A stretch of DNA of 64,000 bases from Thauera sp. UBA6194 (GTDB lineage: Bacteria > Pseudomonadota > Gammaproteobacteria > Burkholderiales > Rhodocyclaceae): assembly GCA_002422685.1 (NCBI GenBank), contig DITC01000042.1:1651-65650 (forward strand), given 5' to 3'. The position numbers and the translations under genes are program-made. Within the stretch, counting starts at the first letter, position 1. Every line of letters begins with the position of its first letter. The notes under the pieces are model-generated. The model had not been told where the DNA came from and ran no database searches. It worked only from the letters and a program-made list of their open reading frames with translations. This document shows positions 45,045 through 54,439 of the stretch, one piece after another.

Positions 45045-45208
45045 GGGAGACTCCTGCGGTCAGGGTTGCAAAAAATCCGAAAGAATGCACCAGCGGATGC
45101 TCGAAAAAGCTCGAAATCAGCTCGGGTGCAGCTTGAGTTCGCGGTTGAGATCAGTCTACTCCCGCTTTGGGTGCCCGGCCAGCGCCTGCGCTGGCGCGGG
45201 TCTGTGGC

Positions 45209-45754
45209 TCAGCCGAAAAGGTAGGGAAACAGCCGCGCGCGCTCGTCGGGGCCGAGCGCCTTCATGCGGGCGATGTTGCGCTCGGGGATGCCATCGGCGT
45301 CGGGGTAGTGCTCGATCGCCTTCTCCAGGCTCTCCTCGCGGATGATGTGCAGCAGCGGCCAGGGCGAGCGGTTGGTGAGGTTGCCCGCATCGTCGGGCTC
45401 GGTGTCGGCGAACTGGTACTGCGGGTGAAAGCTCGCCACCTGCAGCTCGCCCTCCCAGCCGAACTGCTCCACCCACAGATCGACCGCGTCGAGGAAGTCG
45501 TTGTACTCGGCAAAGTCCGCGAGCATGTCGGGGATGGCGAGCAGCGTGGTCTCGAGCTCGGTCACCGGCGTGTCGGACAGGTGCTCGAGCTCGGCCTGCA
45601 GATCGTCGAGCAGGGCCTCGGCGGTGGTGGCGTGGCTGACCGTGATGCGCACGCGCTTCTCGCGTCGCGGGCGGGCGGCGAAGGGGCAGAGGTCGAGGCC
45701 GATGACGACGTCGTCAAGCCATTGTTCGACGTCGGTGATGATCTGTTCATCCAT
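45209..45754 (-). CDS. DUF1415 family protein
   Basis: A 181-residue soluble protein that matches DUF1415 along its full length: WLDDVVIGLDLCPFAARPRR near the start (conserved Cys-Pro-Phe-Ala), SFHPQYQFADTEPDDAGNLT in the middle and NRSPWPLLHIIREESLEKAI later. The family has no known role. It lies 15 bases after the end of miaA on the same strand and probably shares its transcript. Confidence 0.92.
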   Translation of the reverse strand: MDEQIITDVEQWLDDVVIGLDLCPFAARPRREKRVRITVSHATTAEALLDDLQAELEHLSDTPVTELETTLLAIPDMLADFAEYNDFLDAVDLWVEQFGWEGELQVASFHPQYQFADTEPDDAGNLTNRSPWPLLHIIREESLEKAIEHYPDADGIPERNIARMKALGPDERARLFPYLFG

Positions 45755-45769
45755 GGGGCTGGGTTCCGT

Positions 45770-46768
45770 TCAAGTGTTGGCGGTGTTGGAAAGCGGGGCG
45801 TGCGCGGGCGCATCGATCAGCCGCAGTGCGGCCGCGCGCACGGCCTCGGGCAGGTCGGGGCGCAGGCAGTCGAGCTCGATCAGGCCAGGCCAGGTGTCTC
45901 GGAACTGGCGCTGCCAGGTGAGCTGGCGCTTGGCGAGCTGGCGGGTGGCGGCGATGCCCTTGAAGCGCAACTCGTCGTAGCCGATGTCGCCATCGAGATA
46001 TTCCCAGGCCTGGCGGTAGCCGACGCAGCGCATCGAGGGCATGGCCGGGTCGAGCCGGTAGTGCGCGCGCAGCTGGCGCAGCTCGTCGACGAAGCCGGCA
46101 TGCAGCATGGCGTCGAAGCGCTCGGCGATGCGTGCGTGCAGCACGCTGCGATCGCCCGGTGCGAGCGCGATCGGCAGCAGCCTGCAGGGCAGGGGGGCGT
46201 GTTCCTTTCTGGCGTAGCTTTCGGCGAGCGGACGGCCGGTTAGGCGGACGATCTCGAGCGCGCGCTGGATGCGCTGCGCGTCGCCCGGCTCCAGGCGCGC
46301 GGCGGCGGCGGGGTCGAGGCGGGCGAGCTCGGCATGCAGCGCCGGCCAGCCGCGCGCGGCGGCCTCGTCGTCGATGGCGCGGCGCAGCGCGGGGTCGGCC
46401 GCAGGCAGGTCCGAGAGGCCTTCGCGCAGGGCCTTGAAGTACAGCATGGTGCCGCCGGCGAGCAGCGGGATGTTGCCGCGTGCCGTGATCTCGTCCATGA
46501 GCCGGGTCGCATCGGCGCGAAATTGCGCGGCGGAGTAGCTGTCTTCGGGCGAGACGATGTCGATCAGGTGATGCGGACAGGCGGCGCGCTCGTCGGCGCT
46601 GGGCTTGGCGGTGCCGATGTCCATGTCGCGATACACCAGGGCCGAATCAACGCTGATGATCTCCACCGGGAGCGTGCGCGCGAGCGCCAGCGCGCTGGCG
46701 GTCTTGCCGCTGGCGGTGGGGCCGAGCAGCAGCAGGGCGGGTGGGAGCGCGAGGGTGGAGGCGGTCAA
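45770..46768 (-). CDS. miaA: tRNA dimethylallyltransferase
   Basis: Transfers a dimethylallyl group to A37 of tRNAs reading codons that start with U. The protein has about 332 residues from the chosen start: P-loop LLLGPTASGKTASALALA, then SVDSALVYRDMDIGTAKPS and HHLIDIVSPEDSYSAAQF, and the tRNA-recognition GTMLYFKALREGLSDLPAAD. The start is unsettled, because the region before the P-loop has no ATG. TTG 46768 gives a normal length, while TTG 46849 gives an unusual hydrophilic extension. The usual neighbours mutL and hfq are not adjacent here; mutL lies 4 kb away. Confidence 0.94.
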   Translation of the reverse strand: MTASTLALPPALLLLGPTASGKTASALALARTLPVEIISVDSALVYRDMDIGTAKPSADERAACPHHLIDIVSPEDSYSAAQFRADATRLMDEITARGNIPLLAGGTMLYFKALREGLSDLPAADPALRRAIDDEAAARGWPALHAELARLDPAAAARLEPGDAQRIQRALEIVRLTGRPLAESYARKEHAPLPCRLLPIALAPGDRSVLHARIAERFDAMLHAGFVDELRQLRAHYRLDPAMPSMRCVGYRQAWEYLDGDIGYDELRFKGIAATRQLAKRQLTWQRQFRDTWPGLIELDCLRPDLPEAVRAAALRLIDAPAHAPLSNTANT

Positions 46769-46868
46769 GGGCGGGCCGAGGTGGTCGGGTGGGGCATGCG
46801 ATCTGCGTTCGGCGCGGGTGCGCGCGCGATGCCCGCGATTATCCCCCAAGCCGGCGCCGGAAACGAAA

Positions 46869-46898
46869 AAGGCGATGAGCTCGAGCGCTCATCGCCTT
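46869..46898 (-). terminator. Rho-independent terminator after the lipoprotein pair
   Basis: AAGGCGATGAGC pairs with GCTCATCGCCTT over 12 perfect base pairs around a six-base loop. On the minus strand it is followed by TTTTTCGTTT. It lies 60 bases after the stop of the FlgO-like gene and in the same orientation, so it ends that two-gene operon before miaA. Confidence 0.88.
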
Positions 46899-46957
46899 GG
46901 TGGGGCCGGGGTCGCGGTGCCCGCAGGCGGCGCCGACGCGCGCTGCGGGCCAGGCGT

Positions 46958-47527
46958 TCAGCGCGCGCCGCGCAGCATCGAGCGCGTCATGCTGTCGAGC
47001 GGCAGCGCGTAGTCATGCACCGCGAGCGCGACGTTGGTCTCGGGCTGGATCACCTTGAGGTTCACGAACACCATGTCGCTGCTCTGCGCGTAGGTGCCGA
47101 CGATGACGGCCTGCGCGTTGTGCGCGCTGGCGATGTCGCGGATCTCGCGCGTGAGCATCAGCTCGCCCTGGTCGCGCGCCATGTAGACGTTGTTGCGGAA
47201 CTTCATCTCGATCATGCGGTAGCCGGCGAGCGTGAAGCGCGCCGAGACCTGCTCGGAGATGAGGCGGCCGAGCGTGGATGAGCGGTCGAGCGCGTCGATG
47301 TTGACCACGGTCGCGGCGATCAGCGCCTGGTCCTTGGCGAGCTGGCCCTGCAGGCGGGCGAGCAGGCTGGTGGCGGCGGCGTAGTTGGCCGGGATCAGCG
47401 GGTTGGCGGCCGCCTGCTCGTAGGTGGGGTCCTTGCGTGCGCTGGCGGTATCGGTGGCGCAGCCGCTGGCGCCGAGAGCGAGGGCGCCGGCCAGGGCGGC
47501 GAGCAGCGTCTTCTTCATCAGCATCAT
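46958..47527 (-). CDS. FlgO-domain outer-membrane lipoprotein
   Basis: A 189-residue lipoprotein. The signal peptide KKTLLAALAGALALGASGC ends in the lipobox Ala-Ser-Gly-Cys. The mature part is a FlgO-like domain: LIAATVVNIDALDRSSTLGR, then SEQVSARFTLAGYRMIEMKF and QAVIVGTYAQSSDMVFVNLK. In Vibrio FlgO is a flagellar outer-membrane protein, but no flagellar genes are nearby. The ATG overlaps the stop of the upstream lipoprotein by four bases, so both are made together. Confidence 0.88.
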   Translation of the reverse strand: MMLMKKTLLAALAGALALGASGCATDTASARKDPTYEQAAANPLIPANYAAATSLLARLQGQLAKDQALIAATVVNIDALDRSSTLGRLISEQVSARFTLAGYRMIEMKFRNNVYMARDQGELMLTREIRDIASAHNAQAVIVGTYAQSSDMVFVNLKVIQPETNVALAVHDYALPLDSMTRSMLRGAR

Positions 47528-48216
47528 TCGCCTCCCACGACCTGGAAGGTCCTGGTGATGGGCTGCGCGCTGCGTGCACGCGACATGTACAGGCTCTGGT
47601 CGGCATCGTCCACGTAATACACGCTGGTGTTGCGCGCGAGGTAGCGGTTCGCGTCGGTCACGCTGGTGTTAACGATGATCTCCATCGCGGGCGTGCCGCC
47701 CGAGGCAAACTCGGACTGGAACCAGGCGTAGGCGTCGGCGCCGCCGAGCGCGAGCATGGCGGCCTTGGCCGGGCCGTTGGAGGCGTATTCGACGATGTCG
47801 TAGAGCACCCACAGGCCGGCGCCGAGCGTGGTCGCCGCGCCGGCGTAGCGGTATTGCGGACGGTCGGCGGAGAACGGCACGGCCTGCGTCTCCACGCCGA
47901 CGCGCAGCGCGCCTTCGGGGGTGCGCATGACCGGGTGGCCGGCGTCGATCAGCGCGGTGATGAGCTGGCCGGTGAACGCGCGCTCGAAGGGCGAGGCGTC
48001 GGCCTGCTGGTTGACGAAGAGCGCGGTGTTCTCGGGCAGGCGGGCGGAGAGCTTGGCGGCCACGTCCTGGGCGATGGTGTTCCAGTGCGCTGCGGCCTGC
48101 AGCTTGTGCTGCTTGCTCGCCTCGAAGTTGGTCGCCAGCGGCGCGGGGGCGTAGGGCGTGGCGCAGGCCGTTGCCAGCAGGGCAGCGGCGGCAGCGGCGG
48201 TGAGGCTTTTCTTCAT
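47524..48216 (-). CDS. Lipoprotein of unknown function coupled to the FlgO-like gene
   Basis: A 230-residue lipoprotein: signal peptide KKSLTAAAAAALLATAC with lipobox Ala-Thr-Ala-Cys. The mature region AQDVAAKLSARLPENTALFV and AFTGQLITALIDAGHPVMRT resembles the nucleotide-binding-like fold seen in FlgO and LpoB-type proteins, followed by a segment around TTLGAGLWVLYDIVEYA and a C-terminal strand-rich part ending in ITRTFQVVGG. No family is certain. It is the first gene of a two-gene envelope operon ended by the terminator at 46869. Confidence 0.75.
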   Translation of the reverse strand: MKKSLTAAAAAALLATACATPYAPAPLATNFEASKQHKLQAAAHWNTIAQDVAAKLSARLPENTALFVNQQADASPFERAFTGQLITALIDAGHPVMRTPEGALRVGVETQAVPFSADRPQYRYAGAATTLGAGLWVLYDIVEYASNGPAKAAMLALGGADAYAWFQSEFASGGTPAMEIIVNTSVTDANRYLARNTSVYYVDDADQSLYMSRARSAQPITRTFQVVGGE

Positions 48217-48490
48217 CGAGTCGGATCTCCGCAACGGGGTTGCCGTGGTCATCGCATGCCGATGACCATGGCGTGGGTTGATTGAAACAGGGTATTTCCA
48301 GGCCGCATGGAAACTAACAGAACGCATCGGCCAGCTCAATTCGAGCCTGCACGGAAGTGAGACATAGTTCCGCTGCGCGTCTGCCCAAAAACGAGGCAGG
48401 CTCGAAGAGCGCTTTCGATACAGCGACTTGCAGCAGTTGTCCACAGCTTGTCCCGTGCCCTGTTCACGGCGCCTGGGGACAAACTGGCGC

Positions 48491-50227
48491 TCATGCCCCG
48501 CGCTCCGTGCGGCGCGCGAGCTTGTCGGCGTACATGGCGTGGTCGGCGCTGCGTAGCAGGCTCTCGCTGCTGTCGCCGTCATCGGGAAAGAGCGCCGCCC
48601 CGGTGGCGCCGCCGGCGTTGAGCAAGGGCAGCGCGTCGATCTCGAGCGGCTGCTGCAGCACGCTGTCGACGTGGCGGCGGACATTTTCGAGCGCCTCGCG
48701 GTCGCCGACCTTATCGACCAGGATGACGAACTCGTCGCCGGCGTAGCGGGCGACCAGGTCCTCGGCGCGCACGGCCTGGCGCAGCCGCGCCGCGATCTCT
48801 TCGAGCACGCGGTCGCCGACCTCGTGCCCGTGCGAGTCGTTGATCTCCTTGAAGCGGTTCAGGTCGATGAAGATGACGCCGAGGTGGGGGTGGCGGCGGT
48901 CGTCGCGGATGCGCTCGATGCGGCGCTGCAGCGCTTGTACGAGGGCCTCGCGGTTGGCCAGCCCGGTGAGGCGGTCGGTGCGCAGGCGCGCCTGCATGCG
49001 CTCGAAGTTGCGCGCGAGCTCGCCGATCTCGTCGCGACGGTCGATGCCGACCACGCTGTCGAGGTCGCCATCGCCGACCCGGCCCGCGATGGCCGAGAGT
49101 CGGCGCAGGTCGCGCGCCACCCAACTCAGGATCGACAGCCCGATCAGGATCGCGACCGCGACCGCGATGCCGGCGAGCGCGATGGTGCGGCGCACGTTCT
49201 CGACCACGTCGCCGAGATAGTCGCTCGCCGGCATGGCGACCACAGTGATCCAGTCCAGCCCGGCCTGGTCGCGCACGCGGTCGAAGGCGGCGTGGATGAG
49301 GTTGCCGGTGTCGTCCTCGAACTCGAACACGCGCGGCAGGCGCTCGTCGCTGCGGTTTGCGATGCGCTGGCGGACGGTCTCGTAGCTGGCGCGCACCAGC
49401 GGGTGGTCGCTCGCGCTCGCGGCGAGCCGGCCCCGCGTGCCGTCGGGCAGGGTGACGACGTTGTCGCTGGCGGACGAGGCGATCAGGTTGCCGTCGGGCT
49501 CGATGATGAAGGCCACGCCGTTGGCGGACACCTGCAGGCGCCCGACGAACTGGTTGAGCGCCTCGAGCGAGACATCGGTGGCGACCACCCCCGCGAACGT
49601 GCCGTCGGCGGCGAGCACGCGCCGGGCGCGTGTCGCGACGAGCTGCAGCGTGCCGAAGTCGATGTACACCGAGGTCCAGGTGTCGCCCGTGGCGGTGCGG
49701 CCGTTTGCATACCAGGGGCGGGTGCGCGGATCGAAGAGGTTCTGCTCGCGGCGGACGAACTCGAGCGGACCGTCGATGCCCACGTAGCGATGGATGGCGC
49801 GGTGTTCATCGGCCTGCAGCTTCATGCGCAGCTCGACCTCTTCAGTGTCGCGCCGGAACAGGCCGATGCCCTGGCCGAACTCGTTGCCGTAATAGACGTA
49901 GTTGTTCGGGTCGGTGTGAATCGAGGTCGCCACCCAGAGCCGGCCGCGCAGCTCGTGGAAGTCGTCCTCGATCTTGTTGGGCGCGGGCAGGCCTTCGGGG
50001 AAGGCGGTCTCGAGCGCTGCGCCCGAGCCGACGATGTGGCGGTCCACCGCCTGCGCGATGCGCCCGACCACCTCGAGCAGCAGCTGCCCGGACACGGTGG
50101 ACACGGCGCGCCGGCCCGTGTCGTACGAGAGCATGCCGAGCGCAAGAGCGAGGCCGAGCACGAGCAGGACGTACGGAACGGTGAGGACGACACGGAGCGA
50201 AATCCGTCGGCTGCGGCGCTGTTGCAT
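48491..50227 (-). CDS. Diguanylate cyclase with Cache and HAMP domains
   Basis: A 578-residue membrane protein that would make cyclic di-GMP. Helix one (about 13-33) is followed by a periplasmic dCache sensor (40-340; NLFDPRTRPWYANGRTATGD is the typical ligand-pocket motif). Helix two is near 355-375, then a HAMP segment and a GGDEF domain. The active-site signature is AGDEF (496-500) rather than GGDEF; Ala at the first position is found in other cyclases and does not remove the metal-binding acids. No EAL domain follows. The ligand is unknown. The 274 bases downstream, up to the lipoprotein start, show no gene. Confidence 0.93.
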   Translation of the reverse strand: MQQRRSRRISLRVVLTVPYVLLVLGLALALGMLSYDTGRRAVSTVSGQLLLEVVGRIAQAVDRHIVGSGAALETAFPEGLPAPNKIEDDFHELRGRLWVATSIHTDPNNYVYYGNEFGQGIGLFRRDTEEVELRMKLQADEHRAIHRYVGIDGPLEFVRREQNLFDPRTRPWYANGRTATGDTWTSVYIDFGTLQLVATRARRVLAADGTFAGVVATDVSLEALNQFVGRLQVSANGVAFIIEPDGNLIASSASDNVVTLPDGTRGRLAASASDHPLVRASYETVRQRIANRSDERLPRVFEFEDDTGNLIHAAFDRVRDQAGLDWITVVAMPASDYLGDVVENVRRTIALAGIAVAVAILIGLSILSWVARDLRRLSAIAGRVGDGDLDSVVGIDRRDEIGELARNFERMQARLRTDRLTGLANREALVQALQRRIERIRDDRRHPHLGVIFIDLNRFKEINDSHGHEVGDRVLEEIAARLRQAVRAEDLVARYAGDEFVILVDKVGDREALENVRRHVDSVLQQPLEIDALPLLNAGGATGAALFPDDGDSSESLLRSADHAMYADKLARRTERGA

Positions 50228-50420
50228 TGTCTGTGGCTGCGAATTTATGGCGGGCGAATTGTCGGCGCTTGTCCTTCGCGCTGCAACAACTCGATGCAGG
50301 CAGCGCGCCAGGCAGAAGGACGGCGCGCCGCCTCGGCAGGGCGTGCTGGCGGGCGCTTGCGGTTATCATTGCGCACCCCGCGCCGGGGCTGTCGCCGGGC
50401 GGATCATCCGAGGTGTTGCG

Positions 50421-50999
50421 TTGAAGATTTTCTCTCCGTTGTACGAGCGGGCGATGCTGTGGTCGCGCCACCGGCGCGCGCCCTGGTTTCTCGCCGGACT
50501 CAGCTTTGCCGAATCGTCCTTCTTTCCGATTCCGCCCGACGTGATGCTGGCGCCGATGAGCCTGGCCGAGCCGAGGCGGGCGTGGTGGTTCGCCTTCATC
50601 ACCACCGTGGCCTCGGTGCTGGGTGGGCTGTTCGGCTATCTGATCGGCTTCTTCGCCTTCGACCTCATCGAACCCTGGCTGAGCCAGAGCCGCTACTGGG
50701 CAGCCTACGAGCAGGCGGTGGCGTGGTTCGAGGCCTGGGGCTTCTGGGCAATCTTCGTGGCCGGCTTCTCGCCCATTCCGTACAAGGTGTTCACGATCGC
50801 CGCCGGGGTCGCGGGCATGGCGCTGCTGCCGTTTACGCTCGCCTCGATGATCGGCCGTGGGGCGCGCTTCTTTCTGGTGGCGGGGCTCATGGCCTGGGGT
50901 GGGGCGCGCATGGAGGCGGCGCTGCGCAAATATGTCGACGCCCTGGGCTGGGCGACGGTCGCGGCGGTGGTGATCGGGGTGCTGATCTACCGCGCCTGA
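50421..50999 (+). CDS. YqaA/DedA-superfamily membrane protein
   Basis: A 192-residue polytopic protein of the VTT/DedA superfamily, YqaA branch: SFAESSFFPIPPDVMLAPMS carries the family's re-entrant motif with Glu and Pro-Ile-Pro-Pro-Asp, and GFSPIPYKVFTIAAGVAGM is its second copy. Relatives are lipid flippases or scramblases, for example for undecaprenyl phosphate; the exact role here is unknown. The start is a TTG (50421) with GAGGTG upstream; the first downstream ATG would remove the first helix region. Confidence 0.9.
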   Translation: MKIFSPLYERAMLWSRHRRAPWFLAGLSFAESSFFPIPPDVMLAPMSLAEPRRAWWFAFITTVASVLGGLFGYLIGFFAFDLIEPWLSQSRYWAAYEQAVAWFEAWGFWAIFVAGFSPIPYKVFTIAAGVAGMALLPFTLASMIGRGARFFLVAGLMAWGGARMEAALRKYVDALGWATVAAVVIGVLIYRA

Positions 51000-51024
51000 G
51001 GGCCGGTGCGGCGCCCGCAACCCC

Positions 51025-52875
51025 TCACTGGCCGCGCATGAAGAAGCGGTCGAGCTCGGCCATGCTGAACTGCGTCCAGGTGGGCCGGCCGTGGTTGCAC
51101 TGGTCGGCGCGCTCGGTGGCTTCCATGTCGCGCAGCAGGGCGTTCATCTCGGGCAGGGTGAGCTGGCGGTTGGCGCGCACCGCGCCGTGGCAGGCCATGG
51201 TGGCGAGCAACTCGTTGCGGCGGGCGGTGGCGACCTCGGTCGCCGGGTAGTCGCGCAGTTCCTGCAACAGTTCGCGCATCAGCTCCGCCACCGGTGCGCG
51301 GGCGAGCAGCGCGGGCACGCTGCGCACGGCCAGCTCCTGCGGCCCGGCTGCGCCGATGTCGAAGCCCATGGCAGCGAGCACCTCGGCGCACTCTTCGGCG
51401 GCGGCCATGTCCTTGGGGCCGACCGAGAACACCGCCGGGATGAGCAGGCGCTGCACCGAGGGGCGGCCGTCGAGCACGGTCTTGAGCTGCTCGTAGAGGA
51501 TGCGTTCGTGTGCAGCGTGCATGTCCACCAGCACCAGCCCGCTGGCGTTCTGCGCGAGGATGTAGACGCCATGCAGCTGCGCGAGCGCGAAACCGAGCGG
51601 TGGGCCTTCGCCGGAGTGGCTGTGCGCGCTGGCGGCCATGGAAGGGGCCGCGTCTGCCGCCGGGTAGGCGGATGCGGCGCCTTGCACGCCAGGGCCGTCG
51701 GTCGAGGCCGGGCGCGCGGCCGCGGCAAAGTCGAGATAGCTGCGGCTCGCCGACTCCATCGCCAGCCGGCCTTGTTGCGCGCCGGCGGGCGGCCAGGCCT
51801 GACGCATGCCGGTGAGGGGCGGCGCGGCCATCGCTTGTGCGCCGGCGCCGGAAGTGTGATCGACGTGCTGCGCCGGACCGCCCCGGGCCTGTGCCGCGCC
51901 GCTCTCGGCGAGCGCGCGCTTGAGGGCGTGATAGACGAACTGGTGCACCGCGCGCGCTTCGCGGAAGCGGACCTCGATCTTCGCCGGGTGCACGTTGACG
52001 TCCACCCCCGCCGGGTCGAGCTCGAGGAACAGCACGTAGGCCGGATGGCGGCTGCCGTGCAGGATGTCGGCGTAGGCTTCGCGCACCGCGTGGGTGAGCA
52101 GCTTGTCGCGCACGAAGCGACTATTGACGAAGAAATACTGCGCGTCGCGGCTGGCGCGTGAGTAAGCGGGCAGCGACACGAAGCCGCTCACCCGCAGCGG
52201 GCCGGCGTCGGCGTCGAGCGCGCGCGCGTTGCGGATGAAGTCGTCGCCCATGAGCGCCGCGGCGCGTGCGTCGGGCGCTGCGGGCGGCAGGCGATGGATG
52301 ACGCGCCCGTTGTGCGTGAGCTGCAGGCCGAGCTCGGGGCGCGCGAGCGCGATGCGGCGGAACATGTCGTCGCAGTGGGCGAACTCGGTGCCCTCGGTCT
52401 TGAGGAATTTGCGCCGCGCCGGGGTGTTGTAATAGAGGTCGGCCACGTCGACCACCGTGCCCTGGTTGAGCGCGGCCGGCACCGGCTCGCACGCGCCGGC
52501 GTCCATGCGCCAGGCGTGGGCCGCGCCCTGGGCGCGGCTGGTGATGCTGGTGCGGGCGACCGCGGCGATCGCGGCGAGCGCCTCGCCACGAAAGCCCATG
52601 GTGCCCACGTGCTCGAGGTCGTCCAGGCTGGCGATCTTGCTCGTGGCGTGGCGTTCGAGCGCGAGCGCGAGCTCTTCGCGCGCGATGCCGCAACCGTCGT
52701 CGCTCACGCGGATGCGGCGCACGCCCCCTTGCTCGAGCTGCACCTCGATGGCGCGTGCGCCCGCGTCGACCGCGTTTTCCAGCACCTCCTTGAGGACCGA
52801 GGCGGGGCGTTCGACGACTTCGCCGGCGGCGATCTGGTTGACCAGCAGGTCGGGCAGGCGTTGGATATGGGGCAT
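51025..52875 (-). CDS. mutL: DNA mismatch repair protein MutL
   Basis: A 616-residue mismatch-repair ATPase that couples MutS to strand incision. The GHKL ATPase domain is clear: IAAGEVVERPASVLKEVLEN, then VSDDGCGIAREELALALERH, and GTMGFRGEALAAIAAVA. It is followed by the transducer domain (VDVNVHPAKIEVRFREAR), a variable Ala/Pro-rich linker (about 350-425) and the C-terminal dimerisation domain beginning QLHGVYILAQNASGLVLVDM. No endonuclease DQHA-type motif is seen, only the related MHAAHERILYEQ. ATG 52875 matches the family start. Confidence 0.96.
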   Translation of the reverse strand: MPHIQRLPDLLVNQIAAGEVVERPASVLKEVLENAVDAGARAIEVQLEQGGVRRIRVSDDGCGIAREELALALERHATSKIASLDDLEHVGTMGFRGEALAAIAAVARTSITSRAQGAAHAWRMDAGACEPVPAALNQGTVVDVADLYYNTPARRKFLKTEGTEFAHCDDMFRRIALARPELGLQLTHNGRVIHRLPPAAPDARAAALMGDDFIRNARALDADAGPLRVSGFVSLPAYSRASRDAQYFFVNSRFVRDKLLTHAVREAYADILHGSRHPAYVLFLELDPAGVDVNVHPAKIEVRFREARAVHQFVYHALKRALAESGAAQARGGPAQHVDHTSGAGAQAMAAPPLTGMRQAWPPAGAQQGRLAMESASRSYLDFAAAARPASTDGPGVQGAASAYPAADAAPSMAASAHSHSGEGPPLGFALAQLHGVYILAQNASGLVLVDMHAAHERILYEQLKTVLDGRPSVQRLLIPAVFSVGPKDMAAAEECAEVLAAMGFDIGAAGPQELAVRSVPALLARAPVAELMRELLQELRDYPATEVATARRNELLATMACHGAVRANRQLTLPEMNALLRDMEATERADQCNHGRPTWTQFSMAELDRFFMRGQ

Positions 52876-52984
52876 GGGCGGTCTTGAAACGGGCAGGTCG
52901 GCATTATACAGACCGGGCCGATGGGGTCCGCCACGCGTGAGCGCGGTATGATCGCGGCCGGTGGCGTGCTTTGGGAGGACAGTG

Positions 52985-53725
52985 ATGAACGGGTGCGAAC
53001 CCGCGCGGCGTGCCGTTCGGCGCGCACGCGCGCCGGTGCTGCTGCTCGCGGCGCTGCTGTCGGGCGCGTGCTCGTCGCCCGGCACCGCGCCCGCGCTGCA
53101 GCGCGGCGGTGGCTTCGACGTGCGCCAGCTTGCCAAGACCGATATCAACCGTGTGGCCGAGACGCACCAGATGCATGTGCTCGCCGGGGTGCGGCGGCTG
53201 ACCGAGAAGCTCTACCGGCGTAACCCGGGCGAATGGCGCAAGAGCGACACCGGCAGCATGGAGGCCTCGGTGTCGCGCATCTTCGAGCGCAAGCACCGCT
53301 GGCGTTTTGCCTCGCTCGGCTACCGGCGCGACATCGACGCGATGCACATCGCGCTCCACCCCGACTACCGCGGCGATCGCGTGCAGGCCTTGGCGGTGGG
53401 GCTGGCGAGTATGGTGCAGGCGGCGCTCGGCGATCGGGAAAGTTTCTACATGCTGGATGATCTGGAACCCCAGCACCTCTACAATGCGGCCCGCAACGTC
53501 GAGATCGTGGCCTGGAAGCTGGCCAACGCACGCGATCGCGAAGGCCGGCTGCTGCTGCTCTCGAACGAGATGGGCGAGGTGTCGAACCTGAGCTTCGAGC
53601 GCGAGTTCGGCCGCATCATCGGTTTGCTCGACGTGCTCGCCGACATCGTCGAGGAGGAGACCGACCGCACGGTCACGCGCGTGGTGCAGAACCTCGCAAC
53701 GGCGGTGTTCCTGCCGGTTTATTGA
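52985..53725 (+). CDS. Hypothetical lipoprotein (246 aa)
   Basis: A 246-residue lipoprotein with a basic N-terminus, hydrophobic APVLLLAALLSG and lipobox Ser-Gly-Ala-Cys. The mature part is mostly helical; FDVRQLAKTDINRVAETHQ and ARNVEIVAWKLANARDREGR are distinctive but belong to no family I recognise. GGAGGACAGTG gives a good ribosome site for ATG 52985. Homologues would be expected near mutL in related genomes; it is divergent from mutL and precedes purN. Confidence 0.75.
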   Translation: MNGCEPARRAVRRARAPVLLLAALLSGACSSPGTAPALQRGGGFDVRQLAKTDINRVAETHQMHVLAGVRRLTEKLYRRNPGEWRKSDTGSMEASVSRIFERKHRWRFASLGYRRDIDAMHIALHPDYRGDRVQALAVGLASMVQAALGDRESFYMLDDLEPQHLYNAARNVEIVAWKLANARDREGRLLLLSNEMGEVSNLSFEREFGRIIGLLDVLADIVEEETDRTVTRVVQNLATAVFLPVY

Positions 53726-53788
53726 TTACTCATGCGGAGCGGCGGACGCGCCGTCTTCGCCGCCGACCCTTCCCCTTTGATCGTTCTC

Positions 53789-54439
53789 ATGAAGTCCATC
53801 GTCATCCTCATCTCCGGTCGTGGCAGCAATATGGAAGCGATCGTGCGCGCGCAGATCCCGGGCGCGCGCATCGCCGCCGTGATCAGCAACCGCCCGGACG
53901 CCGCCGGGCTCGCGTTCGCGCGTGCGCACGGCATCGCCGCCGAACTCCTCGATCACACCGCCTACCCCGATCGTGCCGCCTTCGATGCGGCGCTGGCCGC
54001 CTGCATCGATGCGCACGCACCCGATCTCGTCGTGCTCGCCGGTTTCATGCGCGTGCTCACCGACGGTTTCGTGCGCCGCTACGCAGGCCGGCTGCTCAAC
54101 ATCCACCCCTCGCTGCTGCCGTCGTTCCCGGGGCTGCACACGCACCGGCGTGCGCTCGAGACCGGCGTGCGGGTGCACGGCGCGAGCGTGCATTTCGTGA
54201 CCGCCGAGCTCGACGACGGCCCGATCGTCATCCAGGCGGCGGTGCCGGTGCTGCCCGGCGACGACGAATCGACCCTGGCTGCGCGCGTGCTCGCGCAGGA
54301 GCACCGCATCTATCCGCAGGCGGTGCGCTGGTTCGTGGAGGACCGGCTGGTGCTGGGCGGCGGCCGGGTCACGGTGACGGGCGTGGCCGAGGACGCGGGC
54401 GCAGCGCTGATCGTGCCCGCGGGGCAGGAGGCGGCGTGA
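53789..54439 (+). CDS. purN: Phosphoribosylglycinamide formyltransferase
   Basis: A 216-residue enzyme of purine synthesis, formylating GAR with 10-formyl-tetrahydrofolate. Motifs: IVILISGRGSNMEAIV for the phosphate loop, VVLAGFMRVLTDGFV, and the catalytic NIHPSLLPSFPGLHTHRRAL with the conserved Asn and His, then VHFVTAELDDGPIV with the catalytic Asp. Length is normal. ATG 53789 is preferred over the upstream 53732 because homologues begin at the MKSIVIL position. Its TGA overlaps the GTG of the DUF3108 gene by four bases. Confidence 0.96.
   Translation: MKSIVILISGRGSNMEAIVRAQIPGARIAAVISNRPDAAGLAFARAHGIAAELLDHTAYPDRAAFDAALAACIDAHAPDLVVLAGFMRVLTDGFVRRYAGRLLNIHPSLLPSFPGLHTHRRALETGVRVHGASVHFVTAELDDGPIVIQAAVPVLPGDDESTLAARVLAQEHRIYPQAVRWFVEDRLVLGGGRVTVTGVAEDAGAALIVPAGQEAA

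Noticed and set aside
48437..48445. TTGTCCACA, resembling a DnaA box
   Set aside because: It has one mismatch and stands alone without clustered boxes, AT-rich DNA or replication genes, so there is no origin here.
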